A DNA stretch of 64,000 nt from Neoechinorhynchus agilis (Eukaryota > Acanthocephala): positions 4,402,001-4,466,000 of the forward strand of contig CM121343.1 of NCBI GenBank assembly GCA_051530055.1. Reading direction: 5' to 3'. Position 1 is the stretch's first letter. Each line of letters begins with the position of its first letter. Of the stretch, positions 1 to 12,791 are shown one piece after another. A program made the position numbers and the translations under genes. The notes below the pieces were generated by a model. That model ran no database searches. It was given only the letters and a program-made list of their open reading frames with translations, and was not told where the DNA came from.

Positions 1-1587
1 ACTGTGAAAGGGCTCCACGCTTGTCTTATGTCTTTTCGAGTTCAGCGTACGGATAAGAAGAGGAAGGTATGTGTGTGTATGGTGGTATTCGCTGGTAGGT
101 TTATTGTCTCCTCTAAAATTCGGATGAGGAGCGCAACTGCAGAAGCGTGCAGTGTGTGTGTGAGCTCCAGGCCGGAAGGTTTGTCATCGGCATCAGAGGA
201 AAATGATGTATTCAGAGAAAAGAACCAGACTGATGAGCGGATTTCTAGTAGTGCATGAGAGACAGGACGTATAGTCTGCTTCTAAGAGGTGCTTCCGGCG
301 GCTATGAACATATCATCCCTTTGTTGGCGGTACGTTCAGTGCATAATGATTTGTGCGTTCCACGGTTTGATGGATTTTCGGTGCAGAAAATCCATAGTTA
401 AGAAGGATGTAGCTATGCACATGCCTCTCCAGATCTCCCGTTTCACCACCACCACCGACATCAACTACCGTTAATAAGCCTTCATAGAAGCGCAAATCGG
501 TTTTTCGTCGTCGCCGTCGTCGTTCCGGTTCAGCATTTTATTTAGCTGTATTCTGGGTGCATTTTGTGGAAGACGGGTGCGTTTCGGGAGGTCTCTATAT
601 GTGCATGATGGTGGTTTGTAACCGTTTACCAAAGCATGCTGGCAATATGTGCTGTCACAGCAGCCCCAGCAGCACCGCTACGGCGCATAACCCCTGCCTT
701 CTTTTATGTATATGTAGTCTCTAGAAGATCTTATATATAAAGAAGATGCCTGAAGTGATCCCCGTACGCAGCACCACTTAGTCCCATTGCCTCTTTTTTT
801 CTGACTTTTCGTCATTTTCTCATCATCCAATTGTGGTGTCTTCTTATGTCAGCAGAGAACTTCGCCGATAGTGGCACCAAATCGGATGCCACGTACGGTG
901 GAGATAGAAACATACCTCAACAAATGAAGCCTCGCTGTAGATCTACTACTTGTAATAATTATCTTCGTTCTGCTAGAACCACACCAACGACGCCGCTTCT
1001 TCTGATTTGCCTGATAGTGCTACTCTTCCCCACATCAAATGCCACCACCACCACACAACAAACCCATTGTAAAGCTACCAAATAGTGCACCATGGGATCA
1101 TTCTTAGCCTTATATGCTCCCTATATTTGATTTTGTATATTTTAAACGGTGCATACTCGCTTGGTGTACCCACCACCCACACAACTTGCAAACTATATCC
1201 CACGAGTTTTAGTAGATCCCTACATTCATAGTCCAATTTTTCCTTACTCGTCCATTCTAAGTACCTACTGGACGCAGCAATTAGACAAAAGAAAATCGTT
1301 ATAAGGGCATAAGCAGCAGAGATCGCGTTTATTCCTACTTTTAGATACAAAGTAGAGAGAAAGGAGAGGGGTATACTAACGGACAGCGGACACTGGCTAA
1401 GTTCAAATCCATCATATTCACAAGGACAGACCTGCGCGCGAGAGAGGGGTTTGCGTAATTTTCAAAAAAGGGCAAATTTCCTCCATCAATTAGTAGAATA
1501 CAATTGGAGATCTGTAAGTTTTGAGTGAAAGCCACCGTTGAACTTGTGTGTGCGTATATGTAACTAATTAAAATTTTAAAGGAATTA
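1..1587. other. Upstream region without a convincing gene
   Basis: I see no recognisable conserved protein or RNA gene here. The only reading frame with a protein-like property is at 831-1085 on the plus strand, listed separately. The stretch contains short GT/CA-rich runs and is probably intergenic DNA and upstream regulatory sequence of the collagen gene that follows. That role is inferred from position only. Confidence 0.4.
831..1085 (+). CDS. Small ORF with a signal-peptide-like segment, unproven
   Basis: An 84-codon frame. From an internal ATG near 924 it reads as a basic N-terminus followed by a hydrophobic run (PLLLICLIVLLF) and a small-residue cleavage-like site (TSNA), the layout of a secretory signal. 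Downstream there are only about a dozen Thr/Gln-rich residues before the stop, so it would be either a very short secreted peptide or the first exon of a larger secreted protein. A donor-like GTAAAG lies just before the stop. It could in principle be a distant 5' exon of the collagen gene, but I found no phase-compatible join. No family recognised; chance is possible. Confidence 0.2.
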   Translation: MWCLLMSAENFADSGTKSDATYGGDRNIPQQMKPRCRSTTCNNYLRSARTTPTTPLLLICLIVLLFPTSNATTTTQQTHCKATK

Positions 1588-4500
1588 ATGGACTCAAGGA
1601 ACGTCGTCGTATTTCCTGACGATGAACTGCGATTAAGTAATAGCAATTTTGCTTCCAAAACAAGAAGGCGGCGTAAGAAGCCTTTCAATTCTTCAAATGG
1701 GTATGTAGTTGACTGAGCGGATGCACACACACATGGCAACCGTATTTGTGATGTCTCGGTATTTTATCGGACGTCTAGTCGAATTGCTCGCTCGTCGCAC
1801 AGTTAACGGTTTCCATGCTCATCGCTCTCTCTCACACACCGCCATTCTCTTGTTTGAAATCTTTAAAGTAGTTCACTTACTCTTGTCGTTTGTTAGATTA
1901 ATATCGAAAAATCAAATATTACTTATCTACTTTGTTGCGATTTGGATTAACCAATGCCGGTGTCAACAAGTATGCTTTCTCTCTTTATGCATTAGCGTCT
2001 CACAATTAATTTTACAGCATAATAGAGGTCCTCTCCCACCCGGCTACCATTATGTGAACAACGTCGCGAGTCCTTACGTACCGGATGCCACTTCCGACTG
2101 TGGAAACTGCCAGTATCCCTGTTTCTGCATTGCACAAAAAGGCGAAAGAGTACGTCGTACTCCCATATTCTCCTTCGTCTGTATATATCCTTCTTTGCTT
2201 TAAAAGGGATACATGGGTCCACAAGGATCTGTAGGACCCATTGGCCCACCCGGTATTCCCGGGGCTGAAGGACCGGAAGGTCTGAAAGGTGATAAGGGAG
2301 ATCGCGGTGTTCCTGGATTAATAGGACCAAGGGGTGAAAGGGTAAGCAAATTTGTCTTTTGTCTTTGTACGTGTATGGGTGACTAGGGTTCGAGTGGAAT
2401 TCCTGGACACCCTGGTATTCCTGGCTTACCTGGCTTACCTGGAGAAACTGGACCTACAGGAATTCCTGGAAATGATGGCTGCAACGGATCGACGGTAGTA
2501 CCATCATGATGTTTCCCATTATAAAATCAACTCATGACCGTAGGGGCAACCCGGCATTTCTGGTCTACCTGGAAAGCCTGGTTTAGTCGGTGTCCCTGGC
2601 CTACCCGGAATAAAGGGAGCAAAAGGTGAACCAGCGTCGGCGCTTCCAGGAATGAAAGGCGAAAAGGTAAGTCGCTTAAATGAGATCATTCTTACATTTC
2701 TGGTTTCTTAAAAGGGTGATTCCGGACTACAAGGAACACCTGGCGCCCAAGGAGCACCAGGAGAGTCCGGACTACCCGGACCAATCGGTCCACCTGGATT
2801 ACAAGGTGTTATGGTAGGCCAGCACTTAATTTCAGAAATATCTACACTCGTGCATTGGTAAAGGGTCCTCTGGGCATGAAAGGTGACAAAGGTGACAAGG
2901 GAATGCCCGGTCTTGGACTTGAAGGACAAAAAGGTGAAAGGGGTCCACCAGGACCCTCTGGACCACCGGGAGAATTTATTGAACTTACTGGAAATGTTAC
3001 GATCGTTTCAATGCCTAGTATCATGGCATCTCGTGGCGACAAAGGAAATATGGGTCCTAAGGGTGAAGCAGGAATGCCTGGGCGTCCAGGCATGCCAGGC
3101 GAACATGGTTTGCCTGGTGAAAAGGGTGAAAAGGGACTTTTTGGATCCGCTGGACCAAGAGGATACCCCGGAATGCCCGGACCGTCAGGAATTCCAGGTC
3201 AGACCGGTGCAGTTGGATATCCAGGACGCCCTGGAAGAGACGGTGCGGCTGGACGGCCCGGTGAAATGGGCGAGAAAGGAGACCGCGGCCTTACTGGCCC
3301 TATAGGTGTGCCGGGGCAATGCATTCCTGTAAGTAAAATACTAACATCTCGCTGTGAATACGCTATGCTTAATGTACAGATTGATGGTCAACCTAGATAT
3401 GGAAAACAAGGACCAATTGGTCCCCCCGGTCCACCGGGACCACCGGGTGTACCTGGGTTTGAGGGACCAAAGGGAAGCATGGGATTGATGGGACCAAGAG
3501 GTGATACTGGAGATCAAGGACTTCCTGGCATGCCCGGTATACCGGGTATGTCTGGTAAAAAAGGTGAACGAGGTGAACCTGGTCGAACAGGTATGAACAG
3601 TCTTTCAAACAAAAATCTAATGGTCAAGTTGTTCACTAGGTAATCGTGGAGCTGCTGGTTACCCAGGTAGCCCTGGACTACCTGGACCGAAGGGTGAACC
3701 TGGCCCAAAAGGAGAACCAGGATACGGAATCCCTGGAATGCAAGGGCCACCAGGAATGGACGGTTATCCCGGAGAAAGAGGTGTAAAGGGCGAGCGTGGC
3801 TTACCCGGCATGATGGGGGCGCCTGGCAATTCAAGTTTTGGACTTCCTGGACCGCAGGGCAACACTGGTCCTTCTGGTTTGCCTGGTTTGCCTGGTAGCG
3901 ATGGTTTGCCAGGTCCTCGTGGTCCAAAGGGAGAAACGGGTTAGTTAGTTAGGAAGTGATAAATGTTTACATTGTATATAGGACCCGTGGGAATATGTGG
4001 TTGCACCGACGGTATCAAAGGAGAGAAAGGAGAAGCAGGTGCTCCAGGAACACTGGGTCTTCCTGGCTCACGTGGAGTCATGGGGGACAAGGGTGATAGA
4101 GGAGATATCGGATTACCTGGACCACCAGGCGCGGTCGGTGAGCCGGGAGATGTTGGACGGTCTGGTACACCCGGACGACACGGCGAAAAGGGTTCAAAAG
4201 GAGAACCGGCATATGCTGAAGGCCTTCAAGGAGTTCCTGGGCAAAAAGGTGATCCCGGGCTACCGGGCATGAAGGGAGAAAAAGGTCGATCTGGTTTAAG
4301 TGGACGAGATGGAATACCTGGCGTTTCTGGAATCAAGGGCGAAATGGGCCGTAAAGGAGAACCGGGTTACCCTGGCATGCCAGGTCCTCCTGGACAGACT
4401 GGACCTACTGGATTGCGTGGACCATCTGGAAGGTCACTACCCGGTGTATCCGGCGAGAAAGGCTTACCTGGCCCAGTTGGACCTCATGGACCATTTGGAC

Positions 4501-7500
4501 TCAAAGGAGAAAAGGGCGAACCCGGTATGCTCTCGCCGGCTGTTTTATTGCATTTACTTTAGCGTTATAAAACATAGGTCGGCAGTACGCTGGTCCACTG
4601 ATTGGTACACCTGGCTTAAGAGGCGATAAAGGAAACACGGGATTACCCGGTCCCATGGGACCACCGGGTCACCCAGGAAATGACGGAATGCCTGGGGTTC
4701 CTGGATTGGCTGGACAAAAGGGAGAACGTGGACCTGCAGGACAACCCGGTTTGATTGGGCCCATAGGTATTTTGCAACGAATACAAAATGTAAATTATTT
4801 TTACATCCTTTGTAAATAGGAATCACCGGCGCTCGAGGAGAAATCGGCCAACCCGGGTTGCCCGGTTTTGTTGGTCAACCAGGACCAAAAGGTGATGATG
4901 GTTTGCCTGGTATGCACGGTTTGAAGGGATCAAAAGGTGAATCTGGAATCGTTTTACCTGGTTCAAGAGGACCTCCTGGACCTAGAGGCCCACAGGGGGA
5001 AACTGGATTACCTGGGCTCCCAGGAGCACCGGGTTCTAAAGGATTTATTGGACGCCCGGGACCGAAAGGAGAACGTGGGGTTCCTGGACAGAGTGGTATC
5101 CCAGGATTACCTGGTCTTAAAGGAGACAAAGGAGCACAAGGATTTCCAGGGCAGAAAGGCGATATGGGAATGCCTGGTTTGCCCGGAAAACCTGGGCAAA
5201 TGGGACCAACCGGAATGCCTGGACCGCAAGGCAATGTGGGATCTCCGGGAGAGCCTGGTCGCATGGGTCAAAGGGGAGATGATGGCTTGCCTGGTCCTAT
5301 CGGAATGCCAGGACTCAAGGGAGACAAGGGTCTCAGAGGTCTGACGGGAAGTCCCGGTATGCCTGGTTTGCAAGGTGCCAAAGGTCAACACGGATTGCCC
5401 GGCTTGCCTGGTTTGAAAGGCAGAGATGGTACGTTTGGCGTGCATGGGATGAAGGGAGCGAAGGGCGAATCTGGAAGGCCTGGAGAGGCATGTGCAAGAT
5501 GTCAAGATGGAGTACGAGGACCGAAAGGCGAACCAGGAATGACAGGAATGCATGGTGCAAAAGGCGAGCCAGGTCTAATGGGTATACCTGGCCCTAAAGG
5601 TAATAGAGGACCATCTGGTATGATGGGTCCAATAGGAGCCCTTGGGCCCCCTGGAAAGGATGGAATGCCAGGCCTACCTGGACCAAAAGGCAAAGACGGA
5701 GTGGGACCAACAGGAGAAAAGGGCTACCCAGGATTACCGGGCAGGCAAGGCGCTCCAGGTCTTATAGGTATGGTAGGACCCCAAGGCCTTTCAGGAACAC
5801 CAGGTCCACCTGGTCCCAAGGGACAGCAGGTAAACATCAAGTTTATATGATAAAAGCTGAATTAGCATCAAAACATTCAGGGAATGGCTGGTCTACCAGG
5901 ATTACCCGGCGAACCGGGAAAACAAGGACCAATGGGGCCGTCAGGTTTAATGGGTCCTGCAGGTGTAACCGGACAAAAAGGAGAAGCAGGTTTACCTGGT
6001 TTTCCTGGCGTACCTGGTTTTCCGGGACCAAAAGGATCAAGCGGTTTACCAGGCCCCCCTGGTCGAGATGGAATAAGAGGACTTCCCGGAGTTCCTGGTG
6101 AAAAGGGAATACAGGGATTGCCAGGTACAAGCCGAAATATTAAGTTTATGGCGTAAATACTCAATTGCTTTAGGAGTGCGAGGTGTCAAAGGTAATATTG
6201 GTATAGCAGGTCCTCCTGGAATGCCGGGACAACAGGGACAAGCGGGGCCTGTCGGTGCTCCAGGACTACCAGGATTGAAAGGTATGACTTGGAAATATAG
6301 ATCATTAAATTTTGACATATCTTTTAAATTAGGTCAACGCGGTAAGGATGGATTACCTGGAATGACTGGTCCAAAAGGTGATCGGGGTTTCAGTGGTGAG
6401 AAGGGAGAAACTGGACTGGCTGGAATGCCTGGATTGAAAGGAATGCCCGGCATAGCTATACCAGGACCCAAGGGAGATAAGGGCCGTCAAGGTTTTGATG
6501 GTCTGCATGGAGAAAAGGGTGATAAAGGTAAAACTTTGCCAATGGCCGAAATATTTCACATATGACTATAATAATTGTGTTATAGGCCAGAGGGGATACC
6601 CTGGAACACCCGGAGCAAAGGGTGATGATTGTAGATTCGCGAGTCAAGGACAGAAAGGAGAACCTGGTCTGCAAGGTCAATCCGGCGCGCCTGGATTGCC
6701 AGGAATGATTGGACCAATAGGCGATGCTGGCCTTCCAGGGGCTGTGGGCCTACCAGGGCTGCAAGGAGAACGAGGTGAAAAGGGAAATATTGGACCGATG
6801 GGTGTTGCTGGAGAGCGCGGCCCAGCAGGACCACCGGGACCACCAGGATTGATGGGTCAACCTGGGCCGAAAGGTGATAGTGGTTTACCTGGACCGATTG
6901 GTCCGCGTGGATTGGATGGCTCGAAAGGTGACCGTGGTGAAAGGGGCGATGCAGGTTTTCCTGGTGTTCCAGGATTACCCGGACCAACTGGGTTGTGTGA
7001 ATCTGGACCATCTGTTAAAGGAGACAAAGGTGCTAAAGGTGAAAGAGGATTCCCGGGTCCTCCTGGTGTCGCTGGACCTCCTGGTATGCACGGCAGTCCT
7101 GGATTGCCCGGTGAAATTGGTGAACCGGGTTCACCTGGTAAACCAGGTTTGGTAGGTCGAATTGGAGAAAAAGGAGAGCCTGGATTGGCAGGTATGACGG
7201 GTTCCCCTGGTTTGCCTGGTCAGCCTGGTCCTCCGGGTTTTCCTGGTTCACCTGGAGCCAGTCTGCAGCGTACTGGGTTTATGTTGACTCGTCATTCTCA
7301 ATCGACGACCGTTCCTTTCTGCCCACCGGGAACAATAAAAGTATGGGATGGATACAGTCTTTTGATGATTCATGCAAATGAACATGGATATGAGCAAGAT
7401 TTGGGATCTGCCGGATCATGTATGCAGAAGTTTTCCCCATTGCCATACATGCGTTGTGATCAGACAAACGTTTGCTACTACGGTCAAACCAACGATGTGA

Positions 7501-8047
7501 CCTATTATTTGTCTACAAATGAGCAAATGCCAATGATGCCAGTAGAAAATGAATTGATTAGACCATATATCAGTCGCTGTGCCGTTTGTGAGACCCCTAC
7601 CAATGTTATGTCTTTCCACAGCATGTCAATGCAAGTGCCTAGTTGTCCAGGTGGATGGGAAGCATTATGGCAAGGCTACAGTTTTGTAATGGTAAGTTGT
7701 TTGTCAAAACTCAATTGAGTTTAATGCTGGTTTTTGTTTAGCATTTGGGTCGTGGTAGTCAAGGCGGAGGTCAGTCTCTATCAAGCGCAGGAAGTTGCCT
7801 TGAAGATTTCAGAACCACTCCATTTATCGAATGTTCCGGTACAACTGGACAGTGCATGTTTTACGCCAATAAGATAAGCTTTTGGTTAACTACAGTCGAT
7901 GAACGTGAGCAGTGGAACCGGCCTCAGCAGCATACACTCAAAGCAGGACAACATCGAAACAAAGTTAGTCGTTGTGTTGTATGCATGAAACGACAGGACC
8001 GCCCCGATGTTCAATATGGTTCTCCATATCGACGAAAAAAGCTATAA
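1588..8047 (+). CDS. let-2: Collagen type IV alpha chain, alpha-2-like
   Basis: Basement-membrane network collagen, secreted as heterotrimers. Exons readable with GT..AG ends: 2018-2149, 2207-2341, 2387-2494, 2544-2666, 2715-2813, 2864-3328, 3380-3590, 3640-3939, 3982-4524, 4578-4766, 4820-5829, 5881-6124, 6174-6281, 6333-6527, 6586-7691 and 7742-8047. Together they encode about 1757 residues, the usual family length, and all phases agree; introns are 41-57 nt. The Cys-rich 7S start reads [13 protein letters not shown] long Gly-X-Y triple helix follows, with natural interruptions (for example near 2970-3035). The NC1 domain begins near 7279 and has all 12 cysteines. MMPV and [13 protein letters not shown] favour the alpha-2 class. 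The NC1 Met (QMPMMPV) and Lys (TLKAG) thought to form the sulfilimine crosslink are present. The first exon is uncertain: 1588-1700 joined to 1900-1969 is in phase and adds a hydrophobic signal ([11 protein letters not shown]); alternatively one exon starts at an ATG at 1721-1751. Confidence 0.9.
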
Positions 8048-8788
8048 TGAACATATTGTAGCTAAAGTGATTTTTTAACCATAAAGAAACAAAAATTTAC
8101 AAACCAACGTGTATATCGAAGAGCGCAGCTATCCTCTGTGATCATCGGGTAGTCTTAACCCTCTAACCCTCACTCATCGCACTATTTTGTACTCATGGAC
8201 ATCAACAGCAACAATCAGACAAATTCAGTTGCAAAAAACACGACTTGTGCGGTTTGGTGTGATTGCGTCTGTGAAGCATGGATCCACCATCTACCGGAAC
8301 CAACGAGCAACCGTAATGAATACAATTTAATCTTCCTGCAACAGCCTCCATGCACCATGTACGCTTTCTCAAGTCAGTCTTATGTTGCTTTTTAAAATAA
8401 TTATTTTTTTCTTTTCCTTTGAAGAGATTTTGTTACATAAATCTGTACTTTTTGTCAACATCGTATATTAATAAATTAAAAGTATCATTCCTTACCAGCA
8501 AAATAACTCCCATCCATGGAAAATCAACATTAAGACAAGGATCAAACAATCATTCAAAATTTAGAAAGGAGGGGGAAATATCCTCGCTATTGCCATTATA
8601 ATAAATTTTACTTAATAAGAGCTTTTTAATTCCTTTATATCTTTCTCTTGAGCCTAATTTACATTAAGAAATAGATTGAAAGATATATATATATACAAAA
8701 CCGTACATTGGAGGACCTAAGAAACAATTTTCAAAAACCGATATGCGATTTATAATTGTAAAAAAGACCATAAATCCGACAGTGAACC
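8048..8788. other. Collagen 3' flank, non-coding
   Basis: AT-rich sequence following the collagen stop codon, with several AATAAA-like words (for example near 8469 and 8599) that could serve as polyadenylation signals. The short open frames here have no recognisable content. I see no other gene. Confidence 0.5.
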
Positions 8789-8789
8789 T

Positions 8790-9420
8790 TCGAGTATCTC
8801 TCACAATTGAACCATTTATAGCTTTCAATACTAAAGTATATTAACTTTTGCAATTACATGACAAACGAATATATTAAATCGATTAAATTCAAAAAACTGA
8901 AATTAATCACACTGCGGAGATTTCCTAATATTTATAAAAGAGCTTATCTTAAAAACAAAAATTATGCTCAACATTCGAACATCATTCACCAATGAACTAT
9001 TTATAGCTTTCAATACTAAAGTATATTAACTTTTGCAATTACATGGCAAACGAATATATTAAATCGATTAAATTCAAAAAACTGAAATTAATCACACTGC
9101 GGAGATTTCCTAATATTTATAAAAGAGGTTATCTTAAAAACAAAAATTATGCTCAACATTCGAGCATCATTCACCAATGAACTATTTATAGCTTTCAATA
9201 CTAAAGTATATTAACTTTTGCAATTACATGACAAACGAATATATTAAATCGATTAAATTCAAAAAACTGGAATTAATCACACTGCTAGGATTTTTCAATA
9301 TTTTTCAGAAGTTAACTTAAAAGAAAAACGTTATAGTCAACATTCCAGAATCTTTCACTTATAAATGATTTGTAGCTTATTAAAGTATTTGTACAAATTT
9401 TCATGCTACAAATTATATAC
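8790..9420. repeat. Tandem repeat, about 184-bp unit, 3-4 copies
   Basis: Three near-identical units share the words TTTATAGCTTTCAATACTAA and AATCACACTGC. The start of the first word recurs at 8817, 9001 and 9186, a spacing of 184-185 bp. A fourth, badly decayed unit can be followed to about 9420. The unit is AT-rich and non-coding, the length of a typical nucleosomal satellite monomer. Confidence 0.85.
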
Positions 9421-9479
9421 AAATTCCAAAATCCCAGCTTTACAAGACTTTTTTGTAAATCTCAGCTGTCACACGAGGC

Positions 9480-10080
9480 CTGGCGTCAAGTGCCCGTGTC
9501 TGTGTCGTCCGGCGGTTTGGGTATCTGAAAAGACAGTCGATATTTCTCTGATAGCTTATTTGGGATCGTATGAAGCAAGCGGCAAAGTAGTTAAAACGGT
9601 TCTTGGCGAGAATTACACTTTGGATGAAGATTTCGTGGAGGCGCTTAATCTTTGGTGTGAAGATTCAGGCTGCGAACAGGTACCCGTCAATGGTTGCAAA
9701 CAATCAGTTTGGGACTCACCCATGGTAGCGAGAATTCACAACTCTTTAATTTCAGATTCTCGGGACCTGGTGAACCAAACTCGATTGGTGGCAGTTTCTA
9801 CAAGAGAACCGGGTGCTTGGCTCAACGCTCTCCCAATCAACCTTCACTCCGACGAGACAGCAAGGAACACATTGTCCCTGATACTCGGGGTCCGTGGAAC
9901 TATTGGGACGCCATGGTCTCTTCTTCTGCCACCGGTAATAAGGTACTCAGGATACTTCTTAGAATGCGCCCAACTTCTTAGAAGCGAGCAATCTTCGCCG
10001 ATTCGATGGCCGCCGTAGACCGGACGGTGTCATAGTATTCCCTTCTCTGAGACCCCACGGACACGCTCGCAGCCAAAAAT
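9480..10080 (+). pseudogene. 3' part of a reverse-transcriptase retroelement, decayed copy A
   Basis: The plus-strand frame ending at 10018 contains a segment of the type QSVWDSP...ARLLAVSTREPGAWLNALP...SLILG. I recognise this as the C-terminal region of a retroelement polyprotein family that is abundant in invertebrate genomes. Just after it, in another frame, comes RF-DGRRRPDGVIVFP, the family's RPDG segment; intervening sequence has been lost. The RPDG motif resembles the endonuclease region of elements with a restriction-like endonuclease, but that assignment is inference. The copy is frameshifted and non-functional. Confidence 0.5.
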
Positions 10081-10189
10081 AGTTGATTATGTTATAACCT
10101 TTTTTATCTTAGGCTTTTGGTGCTCTATTGGGCACAACATCCATAAACCTTTGAAAATCATGAGGGTTTGGGTTTGCGATTGCTAGAAT

Positions 10190-10582
10190 TGGTTCCAAAC
10201 ATCCCAGATACTACGGTCAGCAGTATTTCGAAGAATCCTCGTCCTTCGATACGATACCAGATTTTTTATCAACCAAATCAGAAGTGAAGATGGTAATCTC
10301 CTCGTCAACGGATCATCTCGCGGACTTGACGATACCAGCACAAAAATATGACTTGATTTTTCAGTAGGTGACACTGCTCAGTCCCTTCAAGATGCATTGG
10401 CGTATTTAGTGGACCAATTTCAGGGGGAAATTTGATTCCAAAAGCAATTGAGCTATTTTTTCCGCGTATCGCTGTGTACCCTCGCGAAAAATGAAGATGG
10501 GATTCGTCCCATTGCAATTGGAACAACTCTGTGCCACTTAAAAGCAGAAATTTTGAATAAAAGGATTGCCGAAAAGGTATGG
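10190..10582 (+). pseudogene. RT-domain fragment of the same retroelement family, copy B
   Basis: A plus-strand frame around 10470-10560 reads SLCTLAKNEDGIRPIAIGTT, the (K)KDGGxRPIAxG block found near the N-terminal side of reverse transcriptase domains. Sequence before it is also weakly RT-like but carries stops. The natural continuation of this copy is found only after 11190, beyond a dispersed repeat (10583-11007), so the copy is split by that repeat and internally deleted. Confidence 0.45.
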
Positions 10583-11007
10583 TTCCACGGGAAAAGCCGT
10601 TATGTAGTGCGTACGGAACCATTTTGTCTATTTACCAGTTAACAAATAACTTTTTGTTAATTTATCGGCATCATGGCCAAATGATGGCTGAGGATTGACT
10701 GGTTTGAATGAAGAAATCGCAGAAAATTAAACCGTTTTGGATTGACTTCTCAAATGTCTAGCATCTTCGATTTTAATATTAAGCGCTAAGATCTTCAATT
10801 CTTAGTAAGTCGAACTTATAGTCGTCGCCTTGGAGCTTAGCAAACTTGTGCTGATATTTAAAGTGTAAGCGTTGTTAAGGATGCACTATAAAAAAGGTCA
10901 ATAAAACATGATAAATCATTTGGGTTCGATTTATAATGAGCGCCTTCATGAATTTCCTATAATTTGCACTTGAAATTAACAAGGACTTGCTCACTAAGCA
11001 ACTGCGA
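10583..11007. repeat. Dispersed repeat DR1, copy 1
   Basis: About 425 bp that reappears, in the same orientation and clearly alignable end to end, at 57585-57997. Shared words include CTTTTTGTTRATTTATCGGC, CTTAGTAAGTCGAACTT and CACTATAAAAAAGGTCAATA. It is non-coding and sits between two parts of a decayed retroelement, so it is either an insertion or an untranslated part of that element. Confidence 0.75.
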
Positions 11008-11179
11008 CCCATTTTTACGAGTTCCAACATTCGTTTAGTCTTTTGAAATTATAATCGTAATGATCGTCGCATTTAAATTTACTTTATTACAAAAACACAA
11101 CCACTTAAATCATTCCGATCATTGTGAATGGTGTTTTGAAATTTTCGTAAATCGGTTTATAAAACCCAGTCGCGCTACA

Positions 11180-12315
11180 CGACGCTCTTTATATATATTA
11201 GGACGATGTCTCTCGCTACCGAAGATCGCTGCTTACCTTCTGAGGACTTCTCCATGCTTCAAGTCGGTACTCACAAGGGATTTCGACAACCGCGTTCGAT
11301 CAACCCTGTCAGAAGTCCTTAACCTACGACTGTCCGACACAGCATGGAAATAGGTGATCCTTCCCATTCGATTCAGCGGTCTTGGCATCCAGAGTGCCAC
11401 CGAGTAGCGATTGCTGCCTTTTCGTCGTCGATTTTGGTCTCTTCAGACCTGGTGCTAAGAATCATCCCACCACACATTCGACACGAGTCACATCCACCGC
11501 CTGAACTGGTCGAAGCGCACGCTCAATGGACGTCAGTGTTCGGACAGGTCGTTCCAACGGAAACAAACTCCCAAAAACGTTGGACTGCCTTGCTCCACAC
11601 TGCATATTATCAGCAGCTTCTTAACTCATGCTCATCTCCCACCGATAGAGCTCGTCTCCTGGCAGTCTCAGCTCCACACTCGAGCGACGTCTTGAAGGCT
11701 TTCCCGGTCACGGCTGTTGGCAAGCCATCACCGTCGCTGTGGGACTTCGGTTGGGCATCGATTTCTCAGGCTCGTATACACGTCGGTGCGGTGAGACAGT
11801 GATCGGGAACTCACGGCCTTGACTGCAAGCGTTCAAACGCTCGCCAAGCACGGCACTCAGCAGTCAACCGCATAATCAAGGAAGCCCTCTCAGCGGCCGA
11901 TTTTCCCGCTCGACTCGAACCAGTTGGACTCTCCCGGAACGACGGTAAACGCTCTGATGGAGCGACTCTCCTTCCATTGTGTTCCGGGAAAATACTGGTT
12001 TGGGATTTTACCTACCCCAACACGCTCGCGGCGTCCCATTTACGGGATGCCACCTCAAAGGCGGGAGCAGTCGCCAGTCTCAGCGAGGAAAAGAAGTGGC
12101 ATAAGTACTCCTCGCTCGATGGGCATCAATATATATTCACCCCGATTGCGGTGGAAACGCTGGGACGCCTCGGAAAAGAAACCGATTATTTCCTTTCTCG
12201 ACTGGGAAAGATGCTGAAATATGCCACCAGCAGCTTCCTGGTGCAGCGAATGAGCGCGGCGATCCAACGCGGCAATGCCGCGGCCATCAAGGAAGCTGCC
12301 GAACAAACATAACAT
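11180..12315 (+). pseudogene. C-terminal part of retroelement polyprotein, copy B
   Basis: Four successive frames together read as one protein: AAYLLRTSPCFKS...LSDTAWK, then LPIRFSGLGIQSATE, then ...DRARLLAVSAPHSSD, then HGLDC...RH...EPVGLSRNDGKRSDG...KILVWDF...AGAVASLSEEKKW...ETLGRLGKE...QRMSAAIQRGNAAA, with a stop at 12310. At least three frameshifts and one in-frame stop (about 11352) separate them, so the copy is dead. Family recognition comes from the SPCF, GGLGI-like, SAPHS and DGKRxDG blocks. The DG-(12-15)-WD spacing resembles a PD-(D/E)xK-type nuclease; that is inference. Confidence 0.55.
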
Positions 12316-12790
12316 TTGAAGACAACAAATTTTTATTTACAATCTTGAAATTACTCACATATCGATAATTTACAAGACGGTATCCTCAAATCCATAATTA
12401 CGCATTTTGTGATCAAGGAACGCACCAACATTTTAAGAGTAATAACGACCAAATTAGATAAAAATAACAAAAGCATTCTTACTTTTTATGGATTGTTAAT
12501 CAAAATCAATAGCAAACCTAGTTGAGATGCCAGAATCACCCTGCATAACTACAGTATATGAATTTCATATTCCTTACTAACTTGAGACAAATTAACCGAA
12601 GTATTTGCGGTTGCACATATTAACATATATAAAAAAGACGTGCCTTGGATCTTGAGAATTGCTGAATAATAAGGAAATTTCTCAGTACAATCTGATACAA
12701 CAAAATCAGATATTCTGACTGCAAATTATTCTTAATTCGCATTTGGTAAGTTTAATTTTTTAAATCATATCGAAAAAATCCATCGGGATG
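12316..12790. other. AT-rich non-coding stretch
   Basis: No gene, RNA or clear repeat recognised between the retroelement end and the foldback element that begins near 12792. Confidence 0.4.
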
Positions 12791-12791
12791 G

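Noticed and set aside
2708-6680. Long Gly/Pro-rich antisense and alternate-frame ORFs across the collagen exons
   Set aside because: They are mirror frames of the Gly-X-Y repeat (GGN and CCN codons keep other frames open) and have no independent support.
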